Shown: positions 5,287 to 8,298 of the stretch, piece by piece
Layout: every line of letters starts with the position of its first letter
How positions within the stretch are numbered: the stretch's first letter is position 1
Assembly (NCBI GenBank): GCA_023428335.1
Contig: JAEYYS010000158.1
Coordinates: 1-8,298, forward strand
Length of the DNA stretch: 8,298 bases
Direction: 5' to 3'
From: Verrucomicrobiota bacterium
GTDB lineage: Bacteria > Verrucomicrobiota > Verrucomicrobiia > Verrucomicrobiales > Verrucomicrobiaceae
The notes under the pieces: generated by a model
What the model was told of the DNA's origin: nothing
Database searches by the model: none
Seen by the model: only the letters and a program-made list of their open reading frames with translations
Program-made: the position numbers and the translations under genes

Positions 5287-6984
5287 TCATTTCGGCGTCG
5301 GTGCAGTCCCTGGCGTGGCTGGAGCCGGCGTTCCAGAGGTGCTTGAAGGCACGGACGGCGGCGCCGGAGCAGGTGCGCTCGGACTCGGCGCAGGTGGCGC
5401 TGGCGGATTCGGGCTGGCTGCCGGCGGCGTGGTGCCCGGCGGGCTCGGAGTGCCGGCGGCTGGCGGAGTGGTCTGACCTGTCTGACTCGTCGGACTTGTC
5501 CCGGCTGGCGCGGTGGCCGTTGCTGGGGGTGTTCCCGTCACCGGCTCCCCTGCTCCGCCGACAGCTGGTGCCGCCACCACGGGTTCCGGTTTCTTGAACG
5601 GATCCTCCCAGCGATGCAGCACGGAGGCCGCATTCGTCGTGCCGATCTCCTCCAGGTATTCGGCGCAGCGGGCGTGCCAGCGCTCCAGATCGGGCGGCCC
5701 AAACGGTCGCTCGGCCGTGCCCGGGAAGATCAGGTAAGTCACCTTCAGATCGCTCTCGGGTCGCCGGTACGGCGTGGCCTTCGGGTTGATCGTCTTGGCC
5801 ATGAACAGCGAGGCCTCGCCCATCTTCTGGGTTGGTCCATAATCGCCGCAGATGGCCGGGTACAGCTTGCCCTCGTGGATGACGACCGCGTAATCGCCCA
5901 CCTTCGGGGTGTGCGGATTGGTGTCGGCATAGGGCCGGAACAGCAGCGAGATGACAATGAAGGGATCCTTTTCAGCGATCAGGCTGCTGCGCGCCTTCAG
6001 GTCCTTGACCTCCAGATCGAGTTGCTCAATCAGAGCTCGCAGCTCACGGTTTCGCTGGACGCTCAGCCCCTTGACGGCGAATTCCTCCTTCGCCTTCTTC
6101 AACCGCGCCTCCCAGCGCGCCAGCAGTGGGTTCGGTGTCTTGCTGCGTTTCGCCCAGGCATAACTGGTGAAGGGCTGGTAGTAGTCGGACAGGTAGATGT
6201 ACTCGTCGAGCTGCGGCATGCGGTCGCCGTCGGAGCCGTCGGCCACCACGTCCATTTCCGACTGGATCAGCAGGGCCTTGCGCTGGGAGACCGGGTGGCT
6301 GAGTTCGAGGATGGTCTCGCAGTCGAAGAAGTTGTGACGATCGAGCAGGCGGTTCAGCCGGGTGAGGTCGCGCTGGACGGCGTTGGTCTTGTTTTCGTAC
6401 AGCTTGTGGTAGAAACCCGACACCCTGGCGGCCGGCAGCATCGCCTCCAGCCCGGGCAGCACGCTGGGCAGGGCCGGGTTGATGCGCGACAGCTCCTGCA
6501 GGCTCTGATTGGCCTTGGGCACGCGGATCGACAGTTGAAATTCGGCCCTGTAGGCCTCGGGATCGAGTCGCTCCAGGCTGGCGTAGGTCCCCTGCTCCGT
6601 CAGCAGGTTCGTGCGCACGGTGATGCCGTTGTACAGGGTGGCGACATCGATTTCCTTGCGCGGGATGTAGGCCTCGGGCAGCGGCGGCGGCGGGGCCGGC
6701 ACCTCCTTGACGACCTCTTTGATGACTTCCTTGATGATCTCGCGCGGCGGCTCCGGGGCCTGCTGGGCCGAGGGCGGTTGCACCTGCGAACGCTCCTCCT
6801 TCCAGGCCTGGATCAGTTCCTTGAGGGCGTTCTTGATCTTGCCGGCAAAGGGCGTGAACGGCAGGACCAGCAGCAGGGCGAGAACGACCAGCAGCAGCAG
6901 GCGCGACAGGGCCGCAATCCAGCCAGGCGCGGGCGGCGGCGGGTTCGCGTCGGACAACGGCGTGGTGGGGGTCTCGTCTCTCAT
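5287..6984 (-). CDS. Membrane-anchored GH75-like chitosanase-family protein with Pro-rich tail
   Basis: This 565-aa protein has a short N-terminal tail, one hydrophobic span at about 27-46 (LSRLLLLVVLALLLVLPF), and a Pro-rich linker with KEV repeats (REIIKEVIKEVVKEV, 81-95). A globular core follows at about 105-462, then a Pro/Ala/Thr/Ser tail at 466-565. The core carries marks of the GH75 (fungal-type chitosanase) family: SEMDVVADGSDGDR (242-255), YQPFTSYAW (269-277) and AICGDYGPTQKMGEAS (377-392). GH75 enzymes cleave chitosan with an Asp/Glu pair; D381 and E390 are my candidates, not verified. A charged, helical, coiled-coil-like stretch (about 286-338) separates the two motif groups. The ATG at 6984 overlaps the SDR stop (ATGA), which indicates translational coupling and supports this start over upstream in-frame codons. 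Topology is ambiguous: R2 and R28 precede the span, and K49, K51 and K55 follow it. Chitosan as the real substrate is inferred from the family only. Confidence 0.85.
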   Translation of the reverse strand: MRDETPTTPLSDANPPPPAPGWIAALSRLLLLVVLALLLVLPFTPFAGKIKNALKELIQAWKEERSQVQPPSAQQAPEPPREIIKEVIKEVVKEVPAPPPPLPEAYIPRKEIDVATLYNGITVRTNLLTEQGTYASLERLDPEAYRAEFQLSIRVPKANQSLQELSRINPALPSVLPGLEAMLPAARVSGFYHKLYENKTNAVQRDLTRLNRLLDRHNFFDCETILELSHPVSQRKALLIQSEMDVVADGSDGDRMPQLDEYIYLSDYYQPFTSYAWAKRSKTPNPLLARWEARLKKAKEEFAVKGLSVQRNRELRALIEQLDLEVKDLKARSSLIAEKDPFIVISLLFRPYADTNPHTPKVGDYAVVIHEGKLYPAICGDYGPTQKMGEASLFMAKTINPKATPYRRPESDLKVTYLIFPGTAERPFGPPDLERWHARCAEYLEEIGTTNAASVLHRWEDPFKKPEPVVAAPAVGGAGEPVTGTPPATATAPAGTSPTSQTGQTTPPAAGTPSPPGTTPPAASPNPPAPPAPSPSAPAPAPPSVPSSTSGTPAPATPGTAPTPK

Positions 6985-7802
6985 GGCGCGGGGGTGTCGC
7001 CCAGTTTGCCGCGTTCCAGTCGCCGCTGCAAGAGCCGGCGCAGCAGAGCGCGCGGCAAATGCCGGAACAATCGCGCCGCCCAAGCCACGCCGACACCGGG
7101 ATAAACGCAGGCGCGATCGGTCGCCAGCGCCCGCAACCCGGCAGCCACCACGCGCTCGGGCGGCTGGCGCAGCAGGTCCTGGCCACTGCGATCGGTGTCG
7201 CCGCCGTCGGGCCGGCGGGCGGTGCGACTGAAGGCCGTCGGGGTCGGCCCCGGGCACAGGCAGGAGACACTCACCCCCTGCCCCGCGAGTTCGAGTCGCA
7301 GCGCCTCGGAGAAGCGGGTGACAAAGGCCTTGCTGGCCGCGTAGCAGGCCGCCTCAGGCAGCGGCAATTCCCCGGCCAGCGAGCTGACATTGAGGATGGC
7401 GGCCGGTCGCACCAGCAGCGGTAGCAGGGTGTTCACCAGCAGTACCGGCGCGGTGACGTTGAGATCAATCATGAGGCGCAGCTTGGCGGGATCGGCCGTG
7501 GCCACCGGACCGTAGTCGCCCATGCCGGCATTGTTGACGAGCAGGTTCCAGTCGCCCCCGGCGACCTGGGCCTGCAGCGTCGCGCGACCGTCCGAATCGG
7601 CGAGGTCGGCGGCGCAGATTTCCACCCGCAGTTCGGGATGCCGGGCCAGGCAGTCGGCACGCACCGCTTCTAGGGCCTCGGGGCGACGTGCCACCAGCAG
7701 CAGGGCGGTCGCCTGCGGGGCGAGCTGACGGGCGAACTCGGCGCCGAGGCCGGAGGAAGCGCCGGTGACGATGGCGCGGCAGCCGTGGAGGGAAAAGGTC
7801 AT
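6981..7802 (-). CDS. Classical SDR-family NAD(P)-dependent oxidoreductase (DltE-like)
   Basis: This 273-aa cytoplasmic enzyme has the standard length and motif order of classical short-chain dehydrogenases. It shows TGASSGLG (13-20) for NAD(P) binding, the ADLAD acidic loop (65-69), NNAG (90-93), N115, a Ser pair at 140-141 and Y154-x3-K158 (YAASK) as the catalytic set, then CPGP (183-186). The basic C-terminus (PRALLRRLLQRRLERGK) resembles the COG0300/DltE-like group. R39-R40 after the second strand hints at NADPH. The substrate is not predictable. I chose ATG 7802 because MTFSLHGCRAIVTGASSG begins exactly as the family does; a longer open frame to 8006 only adds sequence antisense to the cupin gene. 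No Shine-Dalgarno sequence is visible. Its TGA overlaps the ATG of the GH75 gene, so the two are probably one operon. Confidence 0.93.
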   Translation of the reverse strand: MTFSLHGCRAIVTGASSGLGAEFARQLAPQATALLLVARRPEALEAVRADCLARHPELRVEICAADLADSDGRATLQAQVAGGDWNLLVNNAGMGDYGPVATADPAKLRLMIDLNVTAPVLLVNTLLPLLVRPAAILNVSSLAGELPLPEAACYAASKAFVTRFSEALRLELAGQGVSVSCLCPGPTPTAFSRTARRPDGGDTDRSGQDLLRQPPERVVAAGLRALATDRACVYPGVGVAWAARLFRHLPRALLRRLLQRRLERGKLGDTPAP

Positions 7803-7819
7803 AAGACTTGCGGAGGAAC

Positions 7820-7848
7820 GGTCGCGTGGAAGCATGGGCCACGCGACC
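7820..7848. promoter_or_regulatory. Perfect 10-bp inverted repeat in the SDR/cupin divergent gap
   Basis: GGTCGCGTGG (7820-7829) and CCACGCGACC (7839-7848) are exact reverse complements separated by 9 bp (AAGCATGGG). The repeat fills most of the 46-bp gap between the divergent SDR (ATG 7802) and cupin (ATG 7849) and ends at the base before the cupin ATG. A GGAGG motif lies 3 nt before it (7812-7816). It could be an operator shared by both genes. As RNA it would be a strong hairpin at the cupin start, with an in-frame alternative AUG (7834) in its loop. Confidence 0.55.
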
Positions 7849-8208
7849 ATGACACTCAACCCGCTTTCCCAGCAAAAACCCTTCACGACCAAGGACGGCA
7901 GCACCATCCGCAGCCTGCTCGACCGCACCAATGCCCCCGTGCAAAACCAGTCGCTGGCCGAGGCCACCCTGCCCGCCGGTGTCGCCACCGAGCGCCACTG
8001 GCACAAGCTGAGCGAGGAGTTTTATTTCATCCTTGAGGGGAGCGGCCGCATGGAGATCGACGGCGAAACCGCCGCGGTCGGCCCCGGCGATGCCATCCTC
8101 ATCCCGCCCGGCGCCTGGCACCAAATCACCGCCGACCACCCCCTGCGCTTCCTCTGCTGCTGCGCCCCGCCCTATTCGCACGAGGACACGTATTTCACGC
8201 ACCCCTGA
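7849..8208 (+). CDS. Small single-domain cupin protein
   Basis: This 119-aa protein is a single beta-barrel cupin. Motif 1 is complete: G44-x5-H50-x-H52-x4-E57-x6-G64. Motif 2, GDAILIPPGAWH (80-91), supplies the fourth usual metal ligand, H91, but the Asn that often ends this motif is Ala. A metal-binding site (H50, H52, E57, H91) is therefore expected; metal and activity are unknown. Small cupins of this type are often sugar isomerases, dioxygenases or sensors. The end holds a FLCCCAPPYSHEDT stretch that I have the impression is typical of this subgroup. The start is uncertain: ATG 7849 gives MTLNPLSQQKPFTTKDGS, while ATG 7834 is in frame and adds MGHAT. The nearest Shine-Dalgarno-like motif (GGAGG, 7812-7816) is too far from both by linear distance, with a hairpin in between. 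The gene is divergent from the SDR gene. Confidence 0.9.
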   Translation: MTLNPLSQQKPFTTKDGSTIRSLLDRTNAPVQNQSLAEATLPAGVATERHWHKLSEEFYFILEGSGRMEIDGETAAVGPGDAILIPPGAWHQITADHPLRFLCCCAPPYSHEDTYFTHP

Positions 8209-8298
8209 GCCGCTGCTGCCAAAAACCAGCCCGGGCTTGTCATCCCCGGTCATCCCGCTAAGAGTCCCCTTCCCTGCGGCGTCCACTCCCGCATGCCC
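8209..8298. other. Right-edge intergenic sequence
   Basis: No gene is supported. The stretch contains the 10-bp palindrome AGCCCGGGCT (8228-8237) and GTCATCCC twice, 10 bp apart (8239 and 8249). On the minus strand the palindrome is followed by GG and five T residues. However, the palindrome has no room for a loop, so I do not call it a terminator. Confidence 0.4.

Noticed and set aside
5614..7104. Open frame of about 500 codons on the plus strand opposite the GH75 gene
   Set aside because: It has low-complexity Arg/Gln/Gly/Leu composition and no motif. The opposite strand carries recognisable GH75 motifs and a coupled start.
8228..8237. AGCCCGGGCT palindrome followed on the minus strand by a T-run, as a terminator
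   Set aside because: A palindrome without a spacer leaves only about 3 bp of stem after loop formation, and the gene it would end is outside the window.
7465..8286. Minus-strand open frame covering the cupin gene and the SDR 5' end
   Set aside because: It conflicts with two well-supported genes and shows no domain.

Overview
The window is GC-rich (roughly 65% by eye) bacterial chromosome. It most resembles a Verrucomicrobiota member, possibly Opitutaceae-like. The grounds are a surface protein that strings together a P-domain, Ig-like domains, a putative-Ig (He_PIG) domain and a repeated beta-rich C-terminal module; a GH75 chitosanase-type protein, common in that phylum; and starts that mostly lack a good Shine-Dalgarno sequence. 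The taxon is inferred from domain style only.

Layout. (1) Positions 1-2191, plus strand: the 3' part of a large secreted or surface protein that runs off the left edge, with a probable one-base frameshift near position 50. (2) Positions 2199-3890, minus strand, convergent with a 7-bp gap: a fused two-domain ABC permease of the ferric-iron (FbpB) type. Upstream of it, at 3938-4303 on the same strand, is an unrecognised 121-aa gene, probably co-transcribed. No substrate-binding protein or ATPase lies beside the permease here. (3) Positions 4304-5286: almost 1 kb with no convincing gene. It holds an AT-rich promoter-like island with a small inverted repeat, several strong hairpins, and a degenerate direct repeat of about 118 bp. 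(4) Positions 5287-7802, minus strand: a two-gene unit. A classical short-chain dehydrogenase (SDR) overlaps, through ATGA, a membrane-anchored GH75-like protein with a long Pro/Ala/Thr tail. (5) Positions 7849-8208, plus strand: a small single-domain cupin, divergent from the SDR. The 46-bp gap between them holds a perfect 10-bp inverted repeat ending at the cupin ATG. (6) Positions 8209-8298: no gene seen.

The genes do not form one obvious pathway. The SDR and GH75 genes are translationally coupled, and the SDR and cupin share a very short divergent control region. The permease is likely one part of a ferric-iron or similar uptake system. I found no CRISPR array, transposase, integrase, tRNA, rRNA or defence gene. 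The most interesting unexplained parts are the structured 4304-5286 spacer and the hairpin between the Shine-Dalgarno-like sequence and the start of the cupin gene.
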